Shown: positions 26,771 through 35,627, counted from the stretch's first letter. The stretch is 64,000 nt of DNA from Lewinellaceae bacterium (GCA_020636255.1 JACJYE010000006.1:62001-126000); one strand, 5' to 3'. Numbers and translations: made by a program. The notes: generated by a model from the sequence alone, not told the origin.

Positions 26771-26799
26771 TTGCAATAAATATCGATATATTTATGCAA
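26771..26799. promoter_or_regulatory. Operator-like palindrome upstream of the ArsR gene
   Basis: TTGCA and TGCAA flank an AT-rich centre with the exact palindrome ATATCGATAT (26780-26789), making a 29-bp near-dyad. It lies between the divergent DUF294 and ArsR starts and just upstream of a TATATTTG -7 box. The position and AT-rich dyad form suit an ArsR/SmtB-type site and autoregulation. Which protein binds is an inference. Confidence 0.65.
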
Positions 26800-26808
26800 T
26801 TAGATGTT

Positions 26809-26816
26809 TATATTTG
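26809..26816 (+). promoter_or_regulatory. -7 box of the ArsR gene promoter
   Basis: TATATTTG matches TAnnTTTG exactly, 35 bases before the ATG at 26852. A clear -33 TTG at the usual distance is absent; the operator occupies that position. Confidence 0.55.
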
Positions 26817-26851
26817 TTTTAATCACTACTATTGAATGTCCAAGAAGCGGG

Positions 26852-27145
26852 ATGATGAAAACACACTTTAACAACAATTTTCTGGAAGACTCTACTGAAA
26901 CACTACGTGCTATCGCCCACCCCATCCGCATCGCCATGATCGACCTGCTGTTCAACAACAGGCAAATGACCGTGACGGACATTTACAGCCAGCTCAAGAT
27001 CGAACAGGCCATCGCTTCCCACCACCTTCGCATCCTGAAAAGCAAGAACATCGTCAATGTCGAACGCGACGGTAAAAACTCCCTCTACTCGCTCTGCAAG
27101 GAAGAATATTACGAGATCATCAAGACACTAATAAAGGTGATCTGA
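26852..27145 (+). CDS. ArsR-family winged-helix repressor
   Basis: 97 residues from ATG 26852 (26855 equally possible). A winged-helix fold: TLRAIAHPIRIAMIDLLF, then the recognition-helix region VTDIYSQLKIEQAIASHHLRILKSKNIV, and the wing VERDGKNSLYSL. The metal site ELCVCDL of the arsenic/cadmium sensors is replaced by VTDIYSQ, so a metal signal is unlikely. An AT-rich dyad sits in its own promoter. It is followed by porin and symporter genes and is the obvious candidate local regulator. Confidence 0.9.
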   Translation: MMKTHFNNNFLEDSTETLRAIAHPIRIAMIDLLFNNRQMTVTDIYSQLKIEQAIASHHLRILKSKNIVNVERDGKNSLYSLCKEEYYEIIKTLIKVI

Positions 27146-27155
27146 GCAACTCAGG

Positions 27156-27182
27156 ACACAGAGATACACGGAGGCTCTGTGT
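27156..27182 (+). terminator. Hairpin after the ArsR gene
   Basis: ACACAGAG pairs with CTCTGTGT across an 11-base loop, starting 10 bases after the stop. No T-run follows, so it may only stabilise the mRNA end. It resembles ACACAGATCACAGAG at 23590, a common dispersed-repeat look. The rest of the gap up to 27410 shows nothing else I can name. Confidence 0.4.
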
Positions 27183-27415
27183 GTATATTGCTGCCCGGCC
27201 TGCAATCTGACTGCCATTGTCTGGCCCTATAGCCTGGTGCATCGAACATGAACCAGCATACATATATAGCTATTTATTTTCCTTCCACCTGTCTCCTCCC
27301 CTACTCATCCGTTTCCGCCATTACTAAAATGGGCTCGAATCGCTATATAATTACGGGCTTGGCGTACAGAAATAGTAGAATATTCCGCGGGCTGTAAATT
27401 TTTTCAAAGAAAAGC

Positions 27416-27446
27416 TTGTATATATATAGATAACTAGATACTTTAG
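27416..27446 (+). promoter_or_regulatory. Promoter of the porin-symporter genes
   Basis: A TTG at 27416-27418 and TACTTTAG (27439-27446, seven of eight matches to TAnnTTTG) are 20 bases apart, the normal spacing, with ATG codons at 27469 and 27487 downstream. Confidence 0.5.
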
Positions 27447-27486
27447 CCAGAGTTAAGTCCGATCAATCATGCTAAAACAGAAATTT

Positions 27487-28779
27487 ATGAACGAAAAACG
27501 ACTACTCCGGCTATTCCCCCTTCTGGCGTTCGTGTTGGGCCTGTCCTGGGCCGCATCTGCACAGGAAGCTCAGAAACCCGAGGTAGACCACTCCTACAAG
27601 CCTCTGATGCTCAAGCTTTCGGAAGATGGCAACAAGTATGTGCGTTTTATCATCTGGCACCAGCAGTGGTTACAGACCAACAACATGGCGGTTGAAGATG
27701 CCAAGCTTCAGGTGTCGGCCCAGGTGCGTCGCTCGCGCATACTGGCCTATGCACAGGTCTCGCCCCGTTTTTTGATCCTCACCCATTTCGGGTTGAACTC
27801 TTTGACCCCGGACAACCTGTCGCCATTGGGCAACAACTCGGGCGCCGATGCGGCCCAGCTGTTCCTTCACGGCGCCTGGACGGAGTTCAAGGTGTCGGGC
27901 GACAATGCGCTGTTCATTGGCGGCGGCCTGCATTACTGGAACGGGCTCAGCCGCCTGTCGAGCCAAAGCACGCTCAATTTCATGACGCTCGACCAGAGCC
28001 GGCCCTTTGTGGCCTGGCATTCGCTGGCCATTACCGACCAGTTTGCACGCCACCTCGGCATCTACGCCAAAGGCGAGATCGGCAAGTTCGACTACCGCCT
28101 TGCCATCAACAACCCCGGGCGCAACGGCCTGACTGCCGACCGCGGCCTCAAGGACAGCGGCCTGTCCTATAACGGTTTTACCCAACCGGACAAAAACGGC
28201 GACCCTGTAGGTAGCACCATTATCGAAGGGTATTTCCGCTACAACCTCTTCGACAAGGAATCGACGAAGCTGCCCTACAATGTAGGCACCTACCTGGGCA
28301 GTAAGAAGGTACTGGCCCTGGGCGCCGGTTTCTTCGCCCACCCCAATGGTATGTATAACAACAGTACCGGCGAACACGAGAGCGTCAGCCACTTTGCCGT
28401 TGATGCATTCGTTGACATGCCGCTGGCCGGCGACGACTGCTTCAGTGCTTATGCTGCCTATATGCGTTTCAACTACGGAGAGAATTATGTCAGCCGCTGG
28501 GCCGGTACAGGCAACGTCATTTATGGCCAGCTCGGATATAAGTTCCCCAAGTCGCGCTTCATGCCCTATGTCGCGATGCAGGCAGCCAATTACGATGGCT
28601 TCGACGGCCCTTCCGGCACCCTCGATATCGGCATCAACTACTTCATCAACGGGCATAACGCCAAGCTGACCCTGGAGTATCACAGCGTCAACGGCGACCT
28701 GCGGGAAGGTGGCCTGGATGCCAACGGCGACCCGCAGGATGTACAGCAACTTCGAGTACAGGCCCACATATTCCTATAG
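27487..28779 (+). CDS. Outer-membrane porin-like protein
   Basis: About 430 residues from ATG 27487 (27469 also in frame). The signal peptide ends LSWAASAQ. The mature chain alternates hydrophobic and polar residues in many predicted beta strands (RFIIWHQQWLQ, AQVRRSRILAYAQVSP, FIGGGLHYWNG) and ends in QAHIFL, a terminal aromatic typical of outer-membrane barrels. Its position before DUF4212 and a sodium symporter suggests that it lets the same small solute through the outer membrane. It resembles phosphate-selective-porin (OprP/O) type sequences loosely; the substrate is unknown. Confidence 0.8.
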   Translation: MNEKRLLRLFPLLAFVLGLSWAASAQEAQKPEVDHSYKPLMLKLSEDGNKYVRFIIWHQQWLQTNNMAVEDAKLQVSAQVRRSRILAYAQVSPRFLILTHFGLNSLTPDNLSPLGNNSGADAAQLFLHGAWTEFKVSGDNALFIGGGLHYWNGLSRLSSQSTLNFMTLDQSRPFVAWHSLAITDQFARHLGIYAKGEIGKFDYRLAINNPGRNGLTADRGLKDSGLSYNGFTQPDKNGDPVGSTIIEGYFRYNLFDKESTKLPYNVGTYLGSKKVLALGAGFFAHPNGMYNNSTGEHESVSHFAVDAFVDMPLAGDDCFSAYAAYMRFNYGENYVSRWAGTGNVIYGQLGYKFPKSRFMPYVAMQAANYDGFDGPSGTLDIGINYFINGHNAKLTLEYHSVNGDLREGGLDANGDPQDVQQLRVQAHIFL

Positions 28780-28848
28780 GATTTGTGATAAACTATTACC
28801 TTTAGAAGCTTCATCAAACCTTCCATTCTTTTACAAAAACCCTAGCGT

Positions 28849-29106
28849 ATGTCAAAGACTAACCTACAGGCCTACTGGAAAGAGAACCTTCGGTACCTGT
28901 TAATACTCTTGCTCATCTGGTTTGCCGTATCCTACGGCGCCGGTATCCTCTTCGCCGATGCGCTCAATTCCGTTCGTATCGGCGGGTTCAAACTGGGCTT
29001 CTGGTTTGCCCAGCAGGGCTCCATTTATGTTTTCGTCGTCCTCATCTTCGTTTACGTCTGGCTTATGAACAAGCTGGATGAGAAGTACGATGTACACGAA
29101 AAATAA
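28849..29106 (+). CDS. DUF4212 small subunit of a sodium:solute symporter
   Basis: 85 residues with two transmembrane helices (RYLLILLLIWFAVSYGAGILF and FWFAQQGSIYVFVVLIFVYVWL). The conserved pattern of a W-K-E-N N-terminus, GFKLGFWFAQQGS and a C-terminal MNKLDEKY is diagnostic for DUF4212, which pairs with VC_2705-type symporters. The large subunit starts 110 bases downstream, as expected. Confidence 0.95.
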   Translation: MSKTNLQAYWKENLRYLLILLLIWFAVSYGAGILFADALNSVRIGGFKLGFWFAQQGSIYVFVVLIFVYVWLMNKLDEKYDVHEK

Positions 29107-29216
29107 TCAAGCGGGCTAAAGGCTACCTGGCTTGAAAGCGCAGGGATCGAGGATACCAGGATAGCGCCACGCGGAGCCCTGCCCGGATTTTACACCATCA
29201 AAAAAAACTCCAGACA

Positions 29217-30905
29217 ATGAGTGTTCAAACTTGGACTTTTATATTGGTTGGCTTTTCTTTTGCCATATACATCGGCATAGCTATATGGTCGAGGGCCGGC
29301 TCTACGAAAGAATTCTACGTTGCCGGCGGCGGCGTGCCGCCCATCGCAAACGGCATGGCCACTGCAGCCGACTGGATGTCGGCAGCTTCCTTTATCTCGA
29401 TGGCAGGCCTGATCTCCTTCATGGGGTATGACGGCGCCGTTTACCTTATGGGGTGGACGGGCGGTTACGTCCTGCTCGCCCTTTTACTGGCGCCCTATCT
29501 GCGTAAGTTCGGCAAGTTCACCGTGCCCGATTTCATTGGTGAGCGCTACTATTCCCAGACGGCGCGCGTCGTGGCGGTTGTTTGTGCCTTATTCGTTTCC
29601 TTTACCTACATCGCCGGGCAGATGCGGGGCGTGGGCATCGTATTCTCCCGCTTCCTCGAAGTGCCTATCAACCTGGGCGTGGTCATCGGCATGGCCATCG
29701 TATTCATTTACGCGGTTTTGGGCGGCATGAAAGGCATCACCTACACCCAGGTGGCCCAGTACTGCGTGCTGATCTTCGCCTTCCTCGTGCCGGCCATCTT
29801 CATCTCGTTGCAGATGACGGGCAACCCCATTCCGCAGCTCGGCTTCGGAGGCACTCTGTCGGACGGCACCTATCTGCTGGATAAGCTCGACGGGCTCAAC
29901 CAGGAACTCGGCTTTGCCCAGTATACGGTTGGTTCCAAGCCCATGATCGACGTGTTCTGCATCACGGCCGCCCTGATGGTCGGCACCGCAGGGCTTCCCC
30001 ACGTGATCGTTCGCTTCTTTACCGTGCCTCGTGTCAAAGATGCACGTTCCAGCGCCGGTTGGGCGCTGCTGTTCATCGCTATACTCTACACGACGGCCCC
30101 TGCTGTCGCCGCTTTCGCACGCACGAACATGATCCAGTCGGTAGCCGAAGTGAACTTCGACAAACTGCCGCCCTGGGTGAACAACTGGGCGGAGACCGGC
30201 CTGATCACGATGGAGGACAAAAACGGCGACGGCGCTGTTCAATACGTGGCTGATAAAGAGGCTAACGAGTTCACTCCCGACCGCGACATTATGGTGTTGG
30301 CCAACCCGGAAATCGCCAACCTGCCGAACTGGGTCGTTGCACTGGTTGCTGCGGGTGGTTTGGCGGCGGCACTATCCACTGCTGCCGGCCTGCTGTTGGT
30401 GATCTCCAGCGCCATTTCGCACGACCTGCTGAAAAACGCCATCAACCCCGAGATCTCGGAGCGTGGCGAACTGCTCGCTGCCCGTATCGCAGCTGGCGTT
30501 GCCGTTGTACTGGCCGGCCTGCTCGGCATCTATCCGCCGGGCTTCGTTGCTCAGGTGGTGGCCTTCGCCTTCGGCCTGGCGGCTTCGTCTTTCTTCCCGG
30601 CCATTATCCTGGGGGTTTTCGACAAGCGCACCAACAAGCAGGGCGCCATCGCGGGTATGATCACCGGTATCCTCTTCACGGCCGTTTATATCCTATATTT
30701 CAAGTTTATCAACCCGGCCGCCAGCACGCCTGACCACTGGCTGTTCGGCATTTCGCCTGAAGGGATCGGCACGATAGGCATGGCCCTGAACCTGATCGTT
30801 ACGATTGCAGTATCCCGGATGACGCCTGCCCCGCCAGAGCGCATCCAACACCTCGCGGAAGATATCCGCATCCCGCGCGGCGCCGGCGGCGCACAGGCGC
30901 ATTGA
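29217..30905 (+). CDS. VC_2705-type sodium:solute symporter, large subunit
   Basis: 562 residues, about 13 helices. SSS-family hallmarks: TKEFYVAGGGVPPIANGMATAADWMSAASF near residue 45, GQMRGVG, and GLAAALSTAAGLLLVISSAISHDL. The closest characterised relatives move acetate or other short carboxylates with sodium. Around residues 334-345 an outer loop reads DKNGDGAVQYVA, calcium-loop-like. It acts with the preceding DUF4212 subunit. A strong hairpin follows the gene. Confidence 0.94.
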   Translation: MSVQTWTFILVGFSFAIYIGIAIWSRAGSTKEFYVAGGGVPPIANGMATAADWMSAASFISMAGLISFMGYDGAVYLMGWTGGYVLLALLLAPYLRKFGKFTVPDFIGERYYSQTARVVAVVCALFVSFTYIAGQMRGVGIVFSRFLEVPINLGVVIGMAIVFIYAVLGGMKGITYTQVAQYCVLIFAFLVPAIFISLQMTGNPIPQLGFGGTLSDGTYLLDKLDGLNQELGFAQYTVGSKPMIDVFCITAALMVGTAGLPHVIVRFFTVPRVKDARSSAGWALLFIAILYTTAPAVAAFARTNMIQSVAEVNFDKLPPWVNNWAETGLITMEDKNGDGAVQYVADKEANEFTPDRDIMVLANPEIANLPNWVVALVAAGGLAAALSTAAGLLLVISSAISHDLLKNAINPEISERGELLAARIAAGVAVVLAGLLGIYPPGFVAQVVAFAFGLAASSFFPAIILGVFDKRTNKQGAIAGMITGILFTAVYILYFKFINPAASTPDHWLFGISPEGIGTIGMALNLIVTIAVSRMTPAPPERIQHLAEDIRIPRGAGGAQAH

Positions 30906-30920
30906 TGCGAACACCTTGTT

Positions 30921-30964
30921 CCGGAAAGCCGGGGGTACGCCCCCCGTATCTCCAGGCTTTCCGG
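30921..30964 (+). terminator. Long G/C-rich hairpin after the symporter gene
   Basis: CCGGAAAGCC pairs with GGCTTTCCGG, with further pairing of GGGGGTACG to CCCGTATC inside. There is no T-run, so it may act as an mRNA 3' stabiliser or a partial terminator between the symporter and the small downstream gene. Confidence 0.55.
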
Positions 30965-31095
30965 AGCATATATTTAGTGTTCAAAGAATATGTGATTGAT
31001 GCAAGATGCACCGGATGGCAGGCCGGGAACCAAGTAGTAGTTACCGGCCTACCGTTGCCGGTTCTCCTTACAAACCAGCTAAACAAGAGCCTGAT

Positions 31096-31320
31096 ATGAA
31101 GTTCCGATTGGGCAGGTTGCCTTCCAATATTTTCATCATCCTCTACGTCCTGGCCACCTTCCTGCTGCGGTTTTTCCTCGAACCGCAACTCCAGGGCCAC
31201 GTCCTCATCTCGATAGGCATTGGCGCATTCGCCCTTTTATTCCTCTGGGCTTTGATCAAGGTAAAATTCCTCAACCCCTCCATACTGGGGCTGGGCAGGA
31301 AAAGGGAGGGTGAACAGTAA
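31096..31320 (+). CDS. Small two-helix membrane protein, unknown function
   Basis: 74 residues from ATG 31096. Two membrane helices (NIFIILYVLATFLLRFFL and LISIGIGAFALLFLWALI) and a basic end (GLGRKREGEQ). An in-frame upstream ATG at 31006 would add a polar leader and is not favoured. It is the last plus-strand gene after the symporter and may belong to that locus. No family is recognised with certainty. Confidence 0.65.
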   Translation: MKFRLGRLPSNIFIILYVLATFLLRFFLEPQLQGHVLISIGIGAFALLFLWALIKVKFLNPSILGLGRKREGEQ

Positions 31321-31334
31321 GATCAACGCATTCT

Positions 31335-31973
31335 TTAGCCGTATACGAGCCCGAGGCCGGACGCATACTTCGAGCTTTTGGTACGCCGGAAAGGGAAGTT
31401 TTGAAAAATGAGATCGCTGTCGGCATCCGCATTGACGGGGTATTTCACTTCGATGACAGTACCCGGCAGGGTGTAAGGGAGTAAGGCGGAACTTGTGGCC
31501 CTGCAGGGGCCGAAACACATACTGCTATCAATCGTCAGCCGGAACCGGGCATCGGCGGCTATCCAGTACGAGCGGTAATAAGAATTGAAAAGCACCGGCT
31601 GGAGGGCTTTGCCCAAACCGAGGATATGCCGGCAGTGCCCGGCCAGCTCGTCGAGCTGAGACAGGGCAAAGGGGCCGTTTTCCAAAGGGAAGGCCTTTTT
31701 CGACCCGGCTTCACCTTCCTTCCATTTCACCTCCAACACCGGCAATTGCAAGTGCTCAAAAGGGCGCCCGTACCAGCGCAGGCGGTATTTCGCCCGTTGC
31801 GGGGCGCCGGAAGCATTGTCCTGAAAAGCATCATACGCAGGGGAGTCGAAATACAGGTTGTTGACCCACCGGGCCGGGTAATGCTGACGGAAACCGGCGG
31901 GGTGCATGCGTACGAGCAAACCGGCTGCCTGCTGAGAGATATCCTCCAACCTGAATTTGCGTTCGTACCGCAT
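31335..31973 (-). CDS. VTC-domain (polyphosphate polymerase-like) protein
   Basis: 212 residues from ATG 31973 (GTG 31979 possible). The tunnel-lining features of the VTC fold are visible: RYERKFRL at the N-terminus, VNNLYFDSPAYDAF, AKYRLRWYG, and LEVKWKEG for metal and phosphate binding; VIEVKYP near the end is the last acidic strand. Eukaryotic Vtc4 makes polyphosphate from ATP; bacterial members include polyphosphate- or triphosphate-handling enzymes. It follows ribB with an 8-base gap. Catalysis is not proven. Confidence 0.85.
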   Translation of the reverse strand: MRYERKFRLEDISQQAAGLLVRMHPAGFRQHYPARWVNNLYFDSPAYDAFQDNASGAPQRAKYRLRWYGRPFEHLQLPVLEVKWKEGEAGSKKAFPLENGPFALSQLDELAGHCRHILGLGKALQPVLFNSYYRSYWIAADARFRLTIDSSMCFGPCRATSSALLPYTLPGTVIEVKYPVNADADSDLIFQNFPFRRTKSSKYASGLGLVYG

Positions 31974-31981
31974 GCTCACAG

Positions 31982-33139
31982 TTAAAAAGGTACGTTTTCT
32001 AATATCTCCAGGCCATAACCGACCAGGCCGACCCTGCGGCGCGGCGTATTCGTGATCAGCCTGATCCGGGTAGCGCCCAGGTCGTGCAGGATCTGTGCGC
32101 CGACGCCATAGTCGCGCTGCTCCATATCGGCGCGGATATCGTAGTCGACGGGTTCGTCGCCCACCTGTTTCTTGAGGCAGGTATGTAGGCGGTGCAGGAT
32201 GGCATCCGATTTCTCGCCATGGCGCATGTACAGGAGAACACCTTTACCTTCCTGGCTGATCATCTCTATAGCACGTTGCAGCTTGGTGCCGTAATCATCG
32301 AACAGCGAGCCCAGCACTTCGCCGGTTTCGGTAGAAGAGTGCACCCGGGCCAATACCGCTTCGCCAGGCTCCCAGTCGCCGCACTTTATGGCCAGGTGGA
32401 TATCGTTGGTCGTGATCTGCCGGTAGGCCAGCACATCGAAAATGCCGTACCTGGTCTTCAGGCTGACCGCAACCTCCTGTTTGATGATGCGCTCGGTGCG
32501 CATCCGATAGGCCACCAGATCTTTGATGGCGATGATCTTCATATCGAATTTGCGGGCCGTTTTCACCAGCTGCGGCAGGCGCGCCATGGTGCCGTCCTCG
32601 TTGAGGATCTCGACCAGCACGCCGGCAGGGTAAAAGCCGGCCAGCCGGGCCAGGTCGATGGCCGCCTCCGTATGGCCGGTGCGGCGCAACACGCCGCCCG
32701 ACTTTGCCCTGAGCGGGAAAATATGGCCTGGGCGGGCAAAATCCGAAGGCTGAATGGAGGGGTCCACCAGGGCCCTGATGCCGGTAGCGCGGTCATAAGC
32801 AGAGATACCGGTCGTGCACCCACGCCCTATAAGGTCGATGGACACCGTAAAGGCCGTTTCGTGTAGGGCCGTATTGGAAGAGACCATCATATCAAGGCCC
32901 AGCTCGTCGGCCCGTTTCTCATCGATAGGGGCGCAGATCAGGCCGCGGCCATGGGTGGCCATGAAGTTGATGATCTCTGGTGTCACGCATTCCGCTGCGC
33001 AGATAAAGTCCCCTTCATTCTCCCGGTCTTCGTCATCTACTACGATAACCACCTTTCCGGACCTGATATCCTCAATAGCATCCTCGATGTTATCGAGCGT
33101 GATCTCCAGGCTAGTTTCTTTTAGTTGGTTCCCAGACAT
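31982..33139 (-). CDS. ribB: RibBA-type protein: intact 3,4-dihydroxy-2-butanone-4-phosphate synthase, degenerate GTP cyclohydrolase II
   Basis: 385 residues. The N-terminal domain (1-210) keeps the DHBP synthase motifs DDEDRENEGDF (35-45), HGRGLIC, RPGHIFPL and GHTEAAIDL, so it should make the four-carbon precursor of riboflavin from ribulose-5-phosphate. The C-terminal half (220-385) aligns with GTP cyclohydrolase II, but the three zinc cysteines of its SEC...CDC motif are Thr270, Asp281 and Tyr283. RQEGR is also changed to RHGEK, and the chain stops early at ENVPF. I predict that only DHBP synthase is active. The start overlaps the end of the upstream glycosyltransferase gene by 29 bases. 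Confidence 0.92.
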   Translation of the reverse strand: MSGNQLKETSLEITLDNIEDAIEDIRSGKVVIVVDDEDRENEGDFICAAECVTPEIINFMATHGRGLICAPIDEKRADELGLDMMVSSNTALHETAFTVSIDLIGRGCTTGISAYDRATGIRALVDPSIQPSDFARPGHIFPLRAKSGGVLRRTGHTEAAIDLARLAGFYPAGVLVEILNEDGTMARLPQLVKTARKFDMKIIAIKDLVAYRMRTERIIKQEVAVSLKTRYGIFDVLAYRQITTNDIHLAIKCGDWEPGEAVLARVHSSTETGEVLGSLFDDYGTKLQRAIEMISQEGKGVLLYMRHGEKSDAILHRLHTCLKKQVGDEPVDYDIRADMEQRDYGVGAQILHDLGATRIRLITNTPRRRVGLVGYGLEILENVPF

Positions 33140-34313
33140 TGGATCGAATCCCTTTTATGTATTTGAAAAAGCCCTCCAGCAGCGCCAGGTTCATCATGAT
33201 AAAATAATGAGCGCCCCGAAGCGGTAAGAGGTTGACGTTCCAGCGATTGAGCAGGCCATCAAGCAAGGGTACCAGGCTGAGCCCTCCTACCATTAGGCAG
33301 AACAATATGAGATAAAATAAGTTGCCCGTCAACCCCAGAAGCCCGCAGGTGAGCAGCATCAGGATAATAGCGAAAGGCACCATCCAACGCAGCACCTTAT
33401 GGGAAAAAAAGGCGAATGCCAGTTGCCCCACCGGAGGCCACCACAGGTGGCGGAAAACGGCCAGGTTCTGAAAATTGCCCGCCGAGATGCGGGCCTTGCG
33501 CCGGTATTCTTCGCTGGCCTCATGGGACACCGACTCGTAACAGATGGCTTCCAGGTCATTGATCGCTTTATCGCCGGCCTCCAGCACTTTCATGGCAATA
33601 TAAAAATCATCCACTAAAAATGCCGGGGGCACTTCCACAAAGCGGTTGGAACGCACGGCATAACAGGCTCCGAAAGGCCCGATCATCGCACCCCAAACCA
33701 GGCCTTCCAGGTGCTTCAGGCGCACCTCAGTGGATATGTACTGGTTTTCGGCCTTGGAGATGCCTGCAGCTTTCATACCGGTATGCACCAGGTGTGCATC
33801 GGCCAGCCCAACCGCGGGGTCCTTGAAATGGCGCGCCAGGCAGTAGAACACCCGGGGCTCCAGCATGACGCTGGCGTCCGTGATCACGAAAACATGATCC
33901 TGCCCTATCGGCCAATGGCCAGCAGCCTGCCGCGCCAGCTGGTTGATCACGCCGGGTTTGCCCTGGCGCTGTTCAAAAGGGTAAAAATGAATAAAAGGGT
34001 AACGCGCCGCATACGCTTCGACGGCCGCATTGGTACCGTCTGATGAGCAATCGGAGCCGATGAACAGGGCCATTCTGTCCTTGGGGTAATCCAGGGCCAC
34101 CAGGCTGTCCAGCTTCTGCCGGATCACGCTTTCTTCGTTGTACACCGACATCAGAGCGGTCATCATGGGCCACTGCTCGCCGGGCGCCAGCACCGGTGGG
34201 GACGCTTTCAGCCCCCGGGCCAGCCAATGCAGCAGGGCGGGGTACGCCAGATAGGTATATGCTATGCTGCCGAAACAAAGCCAGAATATGATCTCGAGTA
34301 GTAGCTCCATCAT
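33111..34313 (-). CDS. Membrane GT2 glycosyltransferase
   Basis: 400 residues. An N-terminal membrane helix (LLLEIIFWLCFGSIAYTYLAYP) is followed by a GT2 domain with ALMSVYNEES, FIGSDCSSDGT, TDASVM (DxD equivalent) and the acceptor-side FLVDDFYIAMKV and RRKARISAGN (the QxxRW-type region). Two to three helices close the chain. This plan matches processive or exopolysaccharide-type transferases at the inner membrane. It follows a GT4 gene by 15 bases and overlaps ribB, so the three are probably cotranscribed, although their pathways differ. Confidence 0.88.
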   Translation of the reverse strand: MMELLLEIIFWLCFGSIAYTYLAYPALLHWLARGLKASPPVLAPGEQWPMMTALMSVYNEESVIRQKLDSLVALDYPKDRMALFIGSDCSSDGTNAAVEAYAARYPFIHFYPFEQRQGKPGVINQLARQAAGHWPIGQDHVFVITDASVMLEPRVFYCLARHFKDPAVGLADAHLVHTGMKAAGISKAENQYISTEVRLKHLEGLVWGAMIGPFGACYAVRSNRFVEVPPAFLVDDFYIAMKVLEAGDKAINDLEAICYESVSHEASEEYRRKARISAGNFQNLAVFRHLWWPPVGQLAFAFFSHKVLRWMVPFAIILMLLTCGLLGLTGNLFYLILFCLMVGGLSLVPLLDGLLNRWNVNLLPLRGAHYFIMMNLALLEGFFKYIKGIRSNVWEPTKRN

Positions 34314-34328
34314 TTGGAATCGCCATTT

Positions 34329-35543
34329 TTATGAACAGGCCTCAACTGCCAGCCCGGTGTAGGCATCCAGCAACCGGCGGGCAATCTGAAGGCTGTCATA
34401 ATGCCGGGCCACGAACGACCGCGCAGCCTTTCCCATCTGTTCGAGCACATCGGCCTGCTCATAACAGTAGGTTATACTGCTGATAAACTGGCCGGGGGTA
34501 TCGGCCACCAAAACTTCTCTTTTATCGCTGGCGCCAATGCCTTCCAGGCCTATGCTGGTGGCCAACACCACCTTGCCCAGCGCCATACCTTCCAGGATCT
34601 TCGCCCGCATACCGCTGCCCGACAACAGGGGCACCACCATGAGGCTGTGCTGATTAATGAAAGCTCCTGCATCAGGCACTTCCCCGTGAACGTAGACATT
34701 GGGCAAACGCAGTTGCCCGATCCAGGAGGGCGTATTGCGGCCGGCAATATGGAGCTCCAGCCCGGGAAATATATCGTGGGCCTTGCTCCATACTTCGTCG
34801 AGGAACCATTTCAGCCCTTCCTGGTTGGGCATCCAGTCCAATGACCCGATAAAGGAAAGCGAAACAGGCCGCCTGTAACTACTGTAATCCGGCACATACT
34901 GCTGGCTGTCGAGGCCGATAGGCGTGACGACGGCCGGGCGGTTGTACCCCAGCGAACGGAAAAGGCTGAGGTCGCGTTGGGTAATAGGCGCCAGGATGTC
35001 GTAAGCATTGAACTGTTCCAGCTCATAGCGCCGGAGCTTACCGGCCAGGTACTTCAGGTACCACCTTTTGGGCAGCAGGCCGGTATTGCCGGCAATGCGC
35101 TGCCAGATCTCGTGCTCGATATTGTGCGCCCGCATGGCAGCCCGGCCACCGGAATACTGGCGCACCACAGGGATATAGGGCGCGAGATAGAGCGTTTCCA
35201 ACTGGATGATATCGAACTCCTGGCTGCTGAGCAGCCGGCTCAGCTCACGCCGGAATGCCGGAGAAACAAAACGCGCGATATGATAGGATTCCCGCGAGAA
35301 GAGGTTTAAAAAAGCGCCGAGGGGCTTCACCCGGTTATCGACCTCGACAGCAAGAACCTGCTCGTAATGGCTGAGTTCATCAGGAATGTGGGTAATATCG
35401 GAGTAGTGCTTGGCCGTATTCATGGCCAACAGGGTCACCTTACAGCCCAGCCGGTGCAACGACCTGCTGAGCGTCACCACTGCAATAGACTCGCCATCCC
35501 GCAGGGGGTAGGGAAATTTTTTGCAGAGTTGAAGTATTTTCAT
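34329..35543 (-). CDS. GT4-family glycosyltransferase
   Basis: 404 residues. Begins MKILQLCKKFPYPLRDGESIAV, the glycine-rich GT-B start for sugar-donor enzymes with a hairpin before the first helix. The C-terminal domain holds LSFIGSLDWMPNQEG, LHIAGRN, VHGEVPD and LLSGSGMRAKILEGMALGKVV, the EX7E-type donor site of GT4. Likely acts on an exported polysaccharide or glycoconjugate. First gene of a short glycosyltransferase run. Confidence 0.9.
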   Translation of the reverse strand: MKILQLCKKFPYPLRDGESIAVVTLSRSLHRLGCKVTLLAMNTAKHYSDITHIPDELSHYEQVLAVEVDNRVKPLGAFLNLFSRESYHIARFVSPAFRRELSRLLSSQEFDIIQLETLYLAPYIPVVRQYSGGRAAMRAHNIEHEIWQRIAGNTGLLPKRWYLKYLAGKLRRYELEQFNAYDILAPITQRDLSLFRSLGYNRPAVVTPIGLDSQQYVPDYSSYRRPVSLSFIGSLDWMPNQEGLKWFLDEVWSKAHDIFPGLELHIAGRNTPSWIGQLRLPNVYVHGEVPDAGAFINQHSLMVVPLLSGSGMRAKILEGMALGKVVLATSIGLEGIGASDKREVLVADTPGQFISSITYCYEQADVLEQMGKAARSFVARHYDSLQIARRLLDAYTGLAVEACS

Positions 35544-35627
35544 GCGGCCCTTGGTTTGATGCGCCCGGTAGGGTTATAGCGCAAAAAGGTTCGCAAAAAT
35601 AGCCTTTTTCCGCTAGTAAGTGGAATT

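Noticed and set aside
26852..27145. An arsenic or zinc metalloregulator
   Set aside because: The ELCVCDL metal site is replaced by VTDIYSQ and no other cysteine cluster suits a metal, so only the ArsR fold is claimed.
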